NCBI GenBank assembly: GCA_030426465.1
Contig: JAUHYK010000004.1
Location: 1-64,000, forward strand
Source of the DNA: Alphaproteobacteria bacterium
GTDB taxonomy: Bacteria > Pseudomonadota > Alphaproteobacteria > Caulobacterales > Parvularculaceae
Length of the DNA stretch: 64,000 nucleotides
Reading direction: 5' to 3'
The translations under genes and the position numbers were made by a program. Under the pieces are notes generated by a model. That model saw only the letters and a list, made by a program, of their open reading frames with translations. It had not been told where the DNA came from and did no database searches. Positions 1 through 9,301 of this stretch are shown here, one piece after another (the first letter of the stretch is position 1; each line of letters begins with the position of its first letter).

Positions 1-1277
1 CCCCTGACTACGAGTGGCTAAAGAAAGACACCCGCGAGTTTAAGGTTCCTATCGAAAATAAGGACATGGCCTATAATTTCAGCCTTTCCTTTCGCTTTGC
101 CAATGGCTACCCCTACCGCATAGCGAGGGTGCAAGTCACCGAAACCAGCCCCAGCGGCAAGGTTGCCGTCAAGGAATACGAACTAAAAGTTCGGGATGAA
201 AACGACAACTACATCGGAGATGCAGGCTTCGATATCTGGGACAGCGAGCACCTGGTCGAGCCCAACAAAAAATATCTCGACCTCTGCCAGTCACACCAGC
301 CTAACGCAATATGCATTCATGCCGCCTGCCTGACTGATCTGGAGGCTTCTGAAACAGATTTTTACGCCGAGCCCTCCGGCCGGAATTCGCGACTGGCATA
401 TGACGCGGAGAATGAAAGGCAAACGCTTGAAGCCTATGCGCGCTTTGGAGTGGAATTCCCGGGCTTTGAAAAGCTAAAAGTTCCGGCGATCACCTTAAAC
501 AAAATTATCGAAGAGCACGCCTCGCAAAATCCGATAGACTTTATTTCAATCGACGCCTGCGGAGATGAGATGCTGGTCCTTGGAGGGCTCGATCTTGAGC
601 GCTATCAGCCGGAAATAATCATCGTGAACAGCAAAACAGAGGCTATGCAAAATGTGATAAGAGACCACCTCAAAGAGCATCAGTACCAGCTCATCCGTAG
701 CGCAGGCTACAGTCATTTCTTTTCAAAAAATCCAGACTTGATCGATCGCGCCCGGGACACCCCGATACGGTGCGCAATAGAGCGCCAAACACACCCCCAA
801 GGAATTGAATACACGCCATCAATTATCGCGCAAGGAAAGCCAATTGACGAGGGCCTTCAATTTTCGCCGCGAGACCAACGTAAACTGAACCGCAGAATTC
901 AAACGCTGGAAGAACGATGTGCGCAATTGACCAAAGAGACGACCGGTCACGGGATAGACCCAAAAACTCACCGGCGTATTGTTCGCAGAAACGCAGAACT
1001 TGAAGAAAGGCATTCTGAATTAGTAAAGGCGGTTGAGCGAGAACGCCAAGCGCTCGAAGAGAATAATGATTACGTCAAGAGTGTTGAGATGGCGGAGTAC
1101 AAATTAAGGACACAAAATATTTCACTTCAAAATACAGTATACGAACTGAAGCAAAGTCTGGCGCAAAAGGAAAACGACCTGCAGTCATTCAAAAAGTCCG
1201 CGGCCGAAACGCAAACACGCTCCGCGGGGCCCTCACTGAAACGCTTCTGGCCATTTCAATCCGATCGGAATAAATAG
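1..1277 (+). CDS. FkbM-like pseudo-methyltransferase with C-terminal coiled coil (5' partial)
   Basis: The frame is open from base 3 to the stop, so the gene starts before the window; the ATG at 66 is internal or an unlikely start. The middle (bases about 250-800) matches the FkbM methyltransferase at 2169-3305 almost block by block (EPNKKYLDLC against EPVQEYFELC, HAACLTD against NAACVDD, HFFSKNPDLIDRARDTPIRC against HFFAFDPDLIERGRATPIRC). Two things differ. The SAM-binding block GLFMDVGAFDG of the neighbour is replaced by an unrelated beta-rich stretch, and the IDVEGNE motif is IDACGDE here. I infer a non-catalytic paralogue. From about base 870 the protein is charged and heptad-like (coiled coil) and ends in RFWPF plus a short basic tail, as does the neighbour. 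Base composition is A+T-rich compared with the rest of the window. Family confidence is good; lack of activity is inference. Confidence 0.75.
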   Translation, partial: PDYEWLKKDTREFKVPIENKDMAYNFSLSFRFANGYPYRIARVQVTETSPSGKVAVKEYELKVRDENDNYIGDAGFDIWDSEHLVEPNKKYLDLCQSHQPNAICIHAACLTDLEASETDFYAEPSGRNSRLAYDAENERQTLEAYARFGVEFPGFEKLKVPAITLNKIIEEHASQNPIDFISIDACGDEMLVLGGLDLERYQPEIIIVNSKTEAMQNVIRDHLKEHQYQLIRSAGYSHFFSKNPDLIDRARDTPIRCAIERQTHPQGIEYTPSIIAQGKPIDEGLQFSPRDQRKLNRRIQTLEERCAQLTKETTGHGIDPKTHRRIVRRNAELEERHSELVKAVERERQALEENNDYVKSVEMAEYKLRTQNISLQNTVYELKQSLAQKENDLQSFKKSAAETQTRSAGPSLKRFWPFQSDRNK

Positions 1278-1433
1278 CCCCACGCAACGCCCAGCAACGC
1301 CATGCCCCAGCAAGAACGCGGGCAAGAGGACCAGGACTCGAGCTTTCATGCGCGCCGCACCGAACAACAAAAAATCGCCTGGCGGCGCTAAGCTCCGGCC
1401 GTCAACAAGGTGGTTTCCTCACGGAGAGTGTAA

Positions 1434-2105
1434 ATGGTCGACTTGACCCGGGCTAAAGACCTGGAGAGGTGGCTTGAGAAAAAGTTTCCCGGTCAGACCT
1501 ATACAAAACCTGGCGTGACCAAGCTGTGCATTGACGGCTTCCCAAGATCGGCCAACTCGCTTTTGTGCAGGAAAGTCCTGGCGACAAGCCAATTTACAAG
1601 GCTGGAAATAGCCCACAACATACATTGGCGGCAAAATATCGAATGCGCACTCATCGCCGGCATTCCGGCCATCCTCGCCGCCCGGGAGCCGCTTGAGGCG
1701 ATGAGCTCCTTCCTTGTTTACACGAACGGCAAGGGCGGTGACGATATGTTCCGGCGATATAAGGAAATACTTGTATTCGCCGTCGCCCACCCCCACTCGG
1801 TCGCGATTGCATTATTCGATGAAACAATCGCCAATTACGCATCGATTGTAGATCGCGTTAATCGCGTTCACGGCGATATTTTGCCCGCCCCGCAGGTCGA
1901 TGATGATACGCTAAACAGGGCGCTTGCAAAGGAAGCTGAAGAGGAATCCCTTCATGGGGACGACATTGAAAAGAAAATAGGAACGCCGTCTGCAAGCCGC
2001 TCCCAACTGAAACAGCAATATCGTTCCTACATCGAATCACATAGTAAATACGCGGAGTGCGCTATCATGTATGAAAGAATTCTTAGGATTGCCGCTCGGC
2101 AATAG
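1434..2105 (+). CDS. Sulfotransferase-like P-loop protein
   Basis: This 223-residue protein has a PAPS-binding-type loop near residues 33-45 (IDGFPRSANSLL, resembling the 5'-PSB loop of sulfotransferases) and a second block near 80-96 (ILAAREPLEAMSSF) that fits the 3'-phosphate-binding RxPxxxxxS motif. The family transfers sulfate from PAPS to a hydroxyl or amino group, here plausibly on a surface glycan. The ATG is preceded by a GGAG box with normal spacing. The gene lies between two related FkbM-like coiled-coil genes in the same direction, which suggests the three act on the same polymer. The loop variant with Asn instead of Thr (RSANS) is seen in a subset of the family. The acceptor cannot be read from sequence. 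Confidence 0.72.
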   Translation: MVDLTRAKDLERWLEKKFPGQTYTKPGVTKLCIDGFPRSANSLLCRKVLATSQFTRLEIAHNIHWRQNIECALIAGIPAILAAREPLEAMSSFLVYTNGKGGDDMFRRYKEILVFAVAHPHSVAIALFDETIANYASIVDRVNRVHGDILPAPQVDDDTLNRALAKEAEEESLHGDDIEKKIGTPSASRSQLKQQYRSYIESHSKYAECAIMYERILRIAARQ

Positions 2106-2168
2106 TCTCGTATTATTATACTAAACCCAGAGGCGCAAAGCACGCCAGCCAAGAAAAGAAAGACCAAA

Positions 2169-3305
2169 TTGGCGTCTGACTCGAAAATATCACGCATTGA
2201 TCCTGCTGAGACCTTCTACTTTTCCGAAGGGGGAGAAGACTTTTTGTTGTGGTCTATGTTCGAGCGCAAACAGTCCGGTCTTTTTATGGATGTCGGCGCT
2301 TTTGACGGACGCTATTTAAGCAACTCGCTGTCTTTCGCAAAAGCCGGATGGAAAGGCGTTTGCATCGAGCCGGTGCAAGAGTATTTCGAACTTTGCAAAA
2401 CCAATCAGCCTGACTCGGTCTGTATTAACGCCGCCTGCGTAGACGACCCCAGTCTTGAGTCTGTCTCTTTTCAAATGGAGCCCCTTGGCGTGTATTCGCG
2501 GCTCGAGCTTGAGACCGGGGCTGAAGACCGTCTGAAAAAGTCCTATGACCGTTATGGCGCGGATCTGGGCGGGTTTGAAGAAGTGTCCGCGCCGGCAACG
2601 ACTGTTGCGGAAATTATCGAACAGCATCTGGGCGGACAGGCGCCGGACTTCCTGTCGATCGATGTTGAGGGCAATGAAATCACCGTGCTCGAAGGCGCGG
2701 GACTTGACCGTTACAAACCTCTCGTCATTGTCGCCGAAGCCAATGATGACACACACAAGGCCGCACTTGTCAGTTATCTGCAAGCTTATGATTATGAATT
2801 GGTCCGGAGCCTGGGGAACAATCATTTCTTCGCCTTTGACCCTGACCTGATCGAACGCGGCCGCGCAACGCCAATAAGATGTACGATTGAACGGCACCTA
2901 CATCCCAAAGGGCTGCAATTCACTTTCCGTGGAATTGCGATGGGAAAAATTATCGATGAGCCCGGTCAAAGCGCTCTCGAGCTAGCGCGTAAAAATCTTG
3001 AAGCGATACAACGCAGAAATGACGATCTTGAAAGACGAAGAGATCAATTGACCGGCGCGCTTGAACAGACTCGCACGGAGCTTTCTCAGCACGCCGATAA
3101 AATCGTCATCCTGGAGCGAATGGAAAACCACCTAAGGGACCGCATAAGCGAAATCGAAGCAAAACTTGCTGAGGTTCGCGTTATCGGAGACGAAAAAGAT
3201 CAAGCGATCAGCGAGCTCGAAAAGAAACTCGCCGATGCAAATGAGCGTTTAGATCTGCATTTCCTGATTCCCCGCTTTTGGCCTTTCAACGCCAGAAAGG
3301 ACTAG
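2169..3305 (+). CDS. FkbM family methyltransferase with C-terminal coiled coil
   Basis: Residues about 1-235 form an FkbM-type SAM-dependent methyltransferase: FSEGGEDFLLW, the SAM loop GLFMDVGAFDG (about 36-46), the acidic EP of VCIEPVQEY, and LSIDVEGNEI (about 161-170). The family O-methylates sugars or polyketides. Residues about 265-360 are a long charged heptad region (coiled coil), and the protein ends RFWPFNARKD. Methyltransferases with a coiled-coil tail can act as chain-length rulers in ABC-exported O-antigen systems (WbdD in E. coli O9a); this is an analogy, not a shown homology. No ATG lies between the upstream in-frame stop at 2103 and residue 30, so the TTG at 2169 is the likeliest start; its ribosome-binding site is a weak purine stretch. 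It is a paralogue of the gene at the left edge. Confidence 0.82.
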   Translation: MASDSKISRIDPAETFYFSEGGEDFLLWSMFERKQSGLFMDVGAFDGRYLSNSLSFAKAGWKGVCIEPVQEYFELCKTNQPDSVCINAACVDDPSLESVSFQMEPLGVYSRLELETGAEDRLKKSYDRYGADLGGFEEVSAPATTVAEIIEQHLGGQAPDFLSIDVEGNEITVLEGAGLDRYKPLVIVAEANDDTHKAALVSYLQAYDYELVRSLGNNHFFAFDPDLIERGRATPIRCTIERHLHPKGLQFTFRGIAMGKIIDEPGQSALELARKNLEAIQRRNDDLERRRDQLTGALEQTRTELSQHADKIVILERMENHLRDRISEIEAKLAEVRVIGDEKDQAISELEKKLADANERLDLHFLIPRFWPFNARKD

Positions 3306-3355
3306 AGGCCCAAGGCAGGCGGGCAGTACATAGTTTCGGCTAGGGGTGCCGCCGC

Positions 3356-4312
3356 TCAATCGACACAAGTGATCGACACTGGCGACGGCAACAGCGCTGA
3401 GCGATCCGCCCATTTCGCGGCAAGCAGCAAAACCCCTGTTCCCGGCGCATTCCGGAACAGAAATGGCCGCTCCAGCCTTTCAGGCGTTTCCCGATCGCCA
3501 TTACGCCAATGAATTTCGCGGTTCACCATGGCACCCGCCGCCGGGCGCCAGTCATTAAAGTCATCGGAAGAGAATTGAACGATCCCGCCTTTTCTTCCAC
3601 TGATCTCGCCGGTCATGTCCTTCACCAGCAGCGAGGCGCCCTTGCCGTCGGCAAAGATAAACGGATCTTCAAACGCAAAATTATTTCCATACCGCCCAAG
3701 GATTGGTTTCGCCTCGATCCGGTAAGGCCCGAGAGGCGATGATGCGCGGGCGATTCCGATGGAAACGCGCCCTCCGACCGGCGGCTCACCATCGGCGACC
3801 TGTTTGAAAACGAGCACCCATTCACCATCCCTCGTCACCATCGCAGAGGGGTTTGAGGTCATCAGCGCTCGCGCGGGATCAGCCACATCGATTAAGGGAT
3901 ATCTGATATCCAGAAGCTCAGCGCCTTTATAAACGGCGACGCCGACACGCTGGGAGTTGCGGGCGGACCAATAATCCTCCGATGAGGACGTTCCTGTAAA
4001 AAAAACATATGTCCTGCCCTCAAAAACCACCGGCATGGGATTGAAGGCGCTGGACAGCTCTTTTGCGGCGCCAAGCAAGGTCGCCTCACCGGCGGGATGG
4101 AACGGGCCGAGCGCCGTTTCCGCCTTGGCGCGCCATATCCGGCCATGCGTCACCCACCCCCTGAACGTCACATCCGTGGGCCAGCACTCGAAATAGAGGG
4201 TGAGGCCGTCCGGTTCCTTGACAAGTCCGCCGCCCCAAACAAACCAGCCATCCATTGAGAAGACCTGGTCACGACGAGTGCGCTCAAGCGCTATCTTGCT
4301 GGGATTTGACAT
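3356..4312 (-). CDS. Five-bladed beta-propeller glycosidase-like protein (GH43/GH32-like)
   Basis: This 318-residue protein shows the recurrent strands of the GH-F/GH-J propeller glycosidases: an early SMDGWFVWGGGLV, then YVFFTG, an acidic EDPFIF block and a late ERPFLFRN. It has no clear signal peptide. Such proteins without export signals occur inside O-antigen clusters and may trim or bind intermediates; the substrate is unknown. I chose the ATG at 4312; a TTG nine codons upstream (4339) is possible but less likely. It is convergent with the FkbM gene at 2169-3305 and divergent from the glycosyltransferase at 4455. Superfamily assignment is fairly safe; catalytic function is not proven, because I cannot place all three acidic residues with certainty. 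Confidence 0.65.
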   Translation of the reverse strand: MSNPSKIALERTRRDQVFSMDGWFVWGGGLVKEPDGLTLYFECWPTDVTFRGWVTHGRIWRAKAETALGPFHPAGEATLLGAAKELSSAFNPMPVVFEGRTYVFFTGTSSSEDYWSARNSQRVGVAVYKGAELLDIRYPLIDVADPARALMTSNPSAMVTRDGEWVLVFKQVADGEPPVGGRVSIGIARASSPLGPYRIEAKPILGRYGNNFAFEDPFIFADGKGASLLVKDMTGEISGRKGGIVQFSSDDFNDWRPAAGAMVNREIHWRNGDRETPERLERPFLFRNAPGTGVLLLAAKWADRSALLPSPVSITCVD

Positions 4313-4454
4313 TTGAACGGCATCATTAGGCGCAGCCAACTGCTATGGCAATTGCTCGACCGACGGCGGCGAAAACGCGGCGTCCCGAGCGGGTGGACGG
4401 AAAAGAGCAAGTCGCCTAAGAGGACCGTTGGATGGCGCATCTATTGGGCTTTTG

Positions 4455-6455
4455 ATGATTGTTGCAACCTATAACTCGTCAGATAATCATGGCGGCGCCG
4501 CCAGAGCGGCCTTCCGGCTGAACGCCGCCCTTCGGTCGGCCGGCATGGAAGCCTTTTTTTTCTGCCGTCACAAGCAGACCCGTGATCCGTTTTCCATTAG
4601 GCTGACCGAACGCAGAAGCGAATTACCTCAGGGGCTCAAGCGGCTTGAGGCCTTTTGGAGCGAAACCGGGCGTAATTTCCTCATTTCCGAAAACAGAACC
4701 GGGTTGAGCTCAACAATTTTTTCTGTCGATCCGTTCGGTCTTGATGTCACCGAAGCGCCTGTCGCCGCGATTGCGCGTATTCATCATCTGCACTGGTGCA
4801 GCAATTTCATCTCGCCCGCATCAATCCGGTTCCTGCGCGAGGCCGGGCGGCCAATATTCATTACACTGCACGATCAATGGTGGATGACAGGCGGGTGCCA
4901 TTACAGCGCTGGCTGCACGAAATACGAGGCCGATTGCGCACAATGCCCGCAGCTTTTCTCAGATCCGGCGGGTCTCACCGAAACGGCGCTCTCAGAAAAG
5001 ATCGACGCTTTCGCCGGAAGCGACGTTACGGTTGTCACCCCAAGCCAATGGATGGCCGATTGCGCGCGCAACAGCACAGTTTTCCGAAATGCTGACGTGC
5101 AGGTTGTCAGAAACCCCATCGATGTTGATGTTTTTACGCCTCCATCGCCGACGGAACGCGCCGACGCCCGCGCCGAGCTTGGCCTTGAGGAAGACGACGT
5201 GGTTCTTCTTTTCGGCGCGCAAACGCTGTCAGACCGCCGTAAGGGATTCAACGAACTCGTGCAGGCGTTAAAGCTTGTAAATGACCGCATCAAACGCCGG
5301 CTGTTTCTGGTCTCGTTCGGCCGGCCGGCCAAGCACACGCTTTCGGTGGCGGGCATTCCGGCCATAGAGCTTGGCGAAATATTCGATGACAGACGATTGG
5401 CGCAAATCTACGGCGCGGCGGATTTGTTTGTTATTCCGTCCCTGGAGGACAATTATCCAAACACCATTGTGGAGTCCCTCGCCTGCGGCACACCGGCGGT
5501 TGGCTACGCTGCCGGCGGGATTAGCGACCTCATCGACGACAAGATCACCGGCGTCACAGCAAAGCCTGTGGGTGATGTTCCGGCGCTTGCGGACGCTATC
5601 ATAGCGGGCATAGAAAACTTTACGGGCAGCGATCAGATTCGCGAAGCGTGCAGAAACGCGGTCGCAGATAGCCATCACGCCGATACGATCGCGGCGCAAA
5701 TGATCGGTCTGTATTCTGAAAAGGCCGCTGATTTTCACGCGCCCATAAACGAAGAAGAAAAATTCATTCTCGCCGCCGCCGTTGCGCGCAATAAATCCGG
5801 CCGGTCAACATTCGCGACCCTCGACGCCGGTTCGAGCGTATTCAATTCCGAAGCCGCAATGCGGGTCTTGCTGCCTTTGTTAAGCGTGCATGAGAAAGCC
5901 GAAGCGCGACGCGCGGCGGAACTGAAGGAAAAGGATCTAACGCTCCATCCAGGAGAACTCTGTCCGATTGGCCGAGGCCGCCCGGGGATGAGAATTCTGG
6001 GAGACGGCTGGGCCGAACCATTCCTTGACGGCGTCTGGACAAATACCGGTAAATCGCATCTGCATTTCTTTGTTGAGGCCGGAGAAACAGTCAGGTCCGT
6101 AGAAATTCTCGTATCCGCGCCAAAGGACGGCCGCCAGACTTTTTCCATCAAACAAGATCGCGAAATACTGGGCGATTTTGACATAGAAGGCCCGCACAGA
6201 CGCAAAATCGAAATCCCATTGTCGCCGATAACAGGGCCGCAATTCGTCAATATCACTTTTGAATTCCCGGAACCTGAACTCAACGACCCGGAACAGGAAG
6301 ACAGCCCACCGCAGAAAATTTTTGTCAGCGGCTTTACTGTTCTAAGCGATGAGGCGGCCGGACATAAGGACGGCAAAAGCAATCAATGGCTGCGCCGCCT
6401 AACGTCCTTTGCATTTCGCGAAAACAAACGCGCGGCGCGCAACAACATCACATGA
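4455..6455 (+). CDS. GT4 family glycosyltransferase with C-terminal beta domain
   Basis: The N-terminus MIVATYNSSDNHGGAARAA is the usual start of WcaC-like GT4 enzymes (GGAA nucleotide-sugar loop). HHLHWCSNFISP, LHDQWWMTGGCHY with a CxxCP cluster, SDRRKGFNELVQAL (about 255) and EDNYPNTIVESLACGTPAVGY (about 335-355, E-x7-E donor-binding motif) complete a GT-B fold. Residues about 420-660 form an extra beta-rich domain containing GDGWAEPFLDGVWT, a pattern I associate with C-terminal domains of polysaccharide glycosyltransferases that may bind the acceptor. A TTG at 4428 with an AGAGGA box would add nine residues; I prefer the ATG at 4455 because the family starts there. The stop overlaps the next start as ATGA, so the two are translationally coupled. 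Confidence 0.85.
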   Translation: MIVATYNSSDNHGGAARAAFRLNAALRSAGMEAFFFCRHKQTRDPFSIRLTERRSELPQGLKRLEAFWSETGRNFLISENRTGLSSTIFSVDPFGLDVTEAPVAAIARIHHLHWCSNFISPASIRFLREAGRPIFITLHDQWWMTGGCHYSAGCTKYEADCAQCPQLFSDPAGLTETALSEKIDAFAGSDVTVVTPSQWMADCARNSTVFRNADVQVVRNPIDVDVFTPPSPTERADARAELGLEEDDVVLLFGAQTLSDRRKGFNELVQALKLVNDRIKRRLFLVSFGRPAKHTLSVAGIPAIELGEIFDDRRLAQIYGAADLFVIPSLEDNYPNTIVESLACGTPAVGYAAGGISDLIDDKITGVTAKPVGDVPALADAIIAGIENFTGSDQIREACRNAVADSHHADTIAAQMIGLYSEKAADFHAPINEEEKFILAAAVARNKSGRSTFATLDAGSSVFNSEAAMRVLLPLLSVHEKAEARRAAELKEKDLTLHPGELCPIGRGRPGMRILGDGWAEPFLDGVWTNTGKSHLHFFVEAGETVRSVEILVSAPKDGRQTFSIKQDREILGDFDIEGPHRRKIEIPLSPITGPQFVNITFEFPEPELNDPEQEDSPPQKIFVSGFTVLSDEAAGHKDGKSNQWLRRLTSFAFRENKRAARNNIT

Positions 6456-9247
6456 CAAGCAGCGTCCTGATAGTCGATCCGATTTTTCGCGGCAGCCGCC
6501 TGTTCTATTCATGGATGGCGTACCGCGCATTCGAAGACGCCGGGTTTAAACCGCGCATTCTGACACGCACTGAAATTCGGTCGGAAGGTTTTGACGCCTA
6601 TTTCGACGATGACAGCCCTATCGACCCGGTGGTCGCCCTGCCCCAAGGCTTCTGGTACGGAAAAATTGCTGAAGAACATGTCATCCAAATTGTGGACGCC
6701 ATCGAAACTCGCCTGAGTGAGAGCGATAACGCGCTTCACGTACACTTTTCCGGCCTGGATGAACTGTTTCCGCATATGCTCGATGCGCTTGCCGAGCACT
6801 TCACCGGCGCTGACGGCCAAATCACTTTCAGTTTCGTGCATTATGACGCACGCTATCTGTTGAGCGAGGGCGCCGGCTTTTTGAAAATGCGGGCGAAAAT
6901 CCAGTCGACGCTTGAAGCCTTGCCCGGCATGAGAATGTTGCTGCTGGACGACCGGCTCGAACGCGCGACGCCAGCAGAATTTGCAGATCAGGTTCTGGTT
7001 ATGCCGGACCCCGCCCCCTTAACGCCGGACTCCATCGCCAACATCCAGTCTGCGCACGAAAAAAGCACACTCTACGATCAAGGCGACGCGCGCATTAAGG
7101 TCGTTGCGCTTGGCCGCCAGAGCGATCGCAAGGGGTTACTCGATGTGATCAGGGCTGCGCGCATGCTATCGCCATCAAATGCGCGCCTCTATGTTTCCGG
7201 CCCTCTCGAGTCGGATCAGGAACGGTATAGAACGCCGCTGACGGAACTCACGCCCGATCCCATCGTTTGGCGAGACGACTATGTGGCGGAAGATGAAGTG
7301 CGCCTTACTTACCGGGACGCCGATTATGTGCTCTTGCCATATGACAAATCGTTTGAAGGCTCGTCAGGCGTTTTTTCCCACGCCGCGGCTTTCGGCAAAC
7401 CCATAATCTCAACCGATCATGGATGCATTGGTTACCGCATTAAAAATTACAAGCTTGGCTTTACCTATCCGGCGGGCCGGCATGAAGCGCTCGCAGACAT
7501 TCTGAGCAATCTTCCAAAGCCTCAAAGCGATGAATATCGCGCCCTGCAACACGCCATGGCGCAATATGAAGCGCAACACAACATGGCCGCCTTTTCCGCG
7601 CGGCTTGTCGACATCGTCAATGAGGCGCAGCGCGAAGCCCGCAATGCTCCGCCAGCGACCGGCGCGCCGGTCAATTCATCCATCCACGGCCACAAAGCGA
7701 ACCAACAGGTCAAAACCATGCAGACAACAACCTTGCAAGAGGCGCTTGAAGAAAACAGCACAGCGCCGGAGCATTTGGATTACAAGCAGGTCGTGCTTTT
7801 CGATACGTCAGTGTCCTCAAAGAACATTGGCGACCAGATCATCATGGAGTCCATACGCCCTCTCTTGAGGATGATTTTTCCGAAATGTATTTTCGTCAAC
7901 GTGCCGACCCATGAATATACCGGCACTGAAGCGCTTAAGCTTTTGGAGCAGGCGGAACATTCCTTTGTTTGCGGAACCAATTTGCTTGCGTCGCATGTCA
8001 ATGACTACAAGCAGTGGAAACTCCAGGGAACCGACGCCTTCCTCTTACGCAACCTGACGCTGTTTGGCGTCGGCTGGTGGCAATACCAGGATGCGCCGAA
8101 CGCTTACACCCAGTTCCTCTACAAGCGCATCCTCTCAGACACAGCCATGCATAGCGTGCGCGACGGCTACACCAAGAAACAGCTTGCCGCGGCGGGCGTC
8201 ACCAATGTTTTCAATACGAGCTGCCCCACGACATGGCGCCTCACCCGCCGCCACCTCGAGCGCATCCCGCGCGAGCCAAGCGACACCGTTGTTTTCACCT
8301 TTACAGATTATGCAAAGAATCCCGGCGCCGATCAGGAGATCATCGAAACGCTCTCCAAAAAATACAAGAATGTGTATTGCTGGCTTCAGGGCGCCAACGA
8401 CTACGCCTACGCAAAAACGCTGTCAGTCGATTCTGTAAAATTCATCGCGCCGACATTGGAAGCGTATACAGAGTTTCTGGAGGGCCATGAGTGCGATTAC
8501 GTGGGCACACGCCTGCATGGCGGCATACGCGCGCTTCAGGCCGGACGGCGCGCCTTGATTCTCGCGGTCGACAATCGCGCGACAGAAATCTCCGAAGATA
8601 TCGGCCTACCGGTCATTCAGCGAAACAGCGTCGAGGCGTTCAAAAAAACGCTGAACGATGGCTGGGATATCGATATCCACGTCCCCTATGCTGAGATCGA
8701 CGCCTGGGTCAAACAATTCGGGCACTCCCATGACTTCAGCATGGAACGGCTCATTGACCGATTGATCTACAAATTCCCCGACACGGCTGCACAACCCGTC
8801 ACACGCAAGCGGCCAACGATGATCAGTATTTCCGGCGCCTTTAAACGCCCGCACTACGCACATTACCAGATCAAGTGCCGGGACCCTGAAAGCGGCGGCG
8901 AAATGGCGTTTCTGGTTTTCCGCACCAATGATGCGATCGGCATAAATATCAGGCCCGGCAAGGAAGGCGCGCCGAGCGCCGACCTGTTGTCAGGTATCGA
9001 TTTTACCTCAGACGATTACGGCGAGTTTTTGCAGCTGCGTTTTCTCAACGCCGATGGATCCCTCGTCCCCAGCGCAGAACTTGGCGGCAACGGCGATAAG
9101 TTACTCGGCGAATTGGAGCGCTATCTTCGCCCGGCAAATGCGGGAGAGGCCGTACGCTTGACGGTCCGCCCCGAAATCGACGACCACGAAGACGCGACGG
9201 GATTATTCCTTGCAGTCGCTGAAAAGTTTATGGCGCAACGGCGCTAG
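6452..9247 (+). CDS. Fusion: GT-B glycosyltransferase plus polysaccharide pyruvyl transferase
   Basis: The protein has about 931 residues when read from the ATG that overlaps the previous stop (ATGA at 6452-6455); an upstream in-frame ATG at 6386 lies inside the preceding gene and is unlikely. Residues about 1-400 look like a GT4-type transferase (SSVLIVDPIFRGSRLFYSWMA, VALGRQSDRKGLLDVIRAA, EGSSGVFSHAAAFGKPII). After a linker rich in Ala, Gln and Thr, residues about 445-790 match the PS_pyruv_trans family (NIGDQIIMESI, FVCGTNLL, SVRDGYTKKQL, GTRLHGGIRALQAGRRALIL). About 130 further residues form an unassigned mixed alpha/beta tail. The pyruvyl transferase half would use phosphoenolpyruvate to cap or decorate a sugar. 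A single chain doing both steps is unusual. Domain calls are by motif. Confidence 0.82.
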   Translation: MTSSVLIVDPIFRGSRLFYSWMAYRAFEDAGFKPRILTRTEIRSEGFDAYFDDDSPIDPVVALPQGFWYGKIAEEHVIQIVDAIETRLSESDNALHVHFSGLDELFPHMLDALAEHFTGADGQITFSFVHYDARYLLSEGAGFLKMRAKIQSTLEALPGMRMLLLDDRLERATPAEFADQVLVMPDPAPLTPDSIANIQSAHEKSTLYDQGDARIKVVALGRQSDRKGLLDVIRAARMLSPSNARLYVSGPLESDQERYRTPLTELTPDPIVWRDDYVAEDEVRLTYRDADYVLLPYDKSFEGSSGVFSHAAAFGKPIISTDHGCIGYRIKNYKLGFTYPAGRHEALADILSNLPKPQSDEYRALQHAMAQYEAQHNMAAFSARLVDIVNEAQREARNAPPATGAPVNSSIHGHKANQQVKTMQTTTLQEALEENSTAPEHLDYKQVVLFDTSVSSKNIGDQIIMESIRPLLRMIFPKCIFVNVPTHEYTGTEALKLLEQAEHSFVCGTNLLASHVNDYKQWKLQGTDAFLLRNLTLFGVGWWQYQDAPNAYTQFLYKRILSDTAMHSVRDGYTKKQLAAAGVTNVFNTSCPTTWRLTRRHLERIPREPSDTVVFTFTDYAKNPGADQEIIETLSKKYKNVYCWLQGANDYAYAKTLSVDSVKFIAPTLEAYTEFLEGHECDYVGTRLHGGIRALQAGRRALILAVDNRATEISEDIGLPVIQRNSVEAFKKTLNDGWDIDIHVPYAEIDAWVKQFGHSHDFSMERLIDRLIYKFPDTAAQPVTRKRPTMISISGAFKRPHYAHYQIKCRDPESGGEMAFLVFRTNDAIGINIRPGKEGAPSADLLSGIDFTSDDYGEFLQLRFLNADGSLVPSAELGGNGDKLLGELERYLRPANAGEAVRLTVRPEIDDHEDATGLFLAVAEKFMAQRR

Positions 9248-9301
9248 GCTGCTGCTTTAAAAACAAGACGCGGGCCTGCAGCGAAACCGGAGACTTGTCC
9301 G

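Noticed and set aside
1302..1391. 29-codon plus-strand frame between the first two genes
   Set aside because: It has no ribosome-binding box and a low-complexity Gln/Arg/Asp composition; likely chance.
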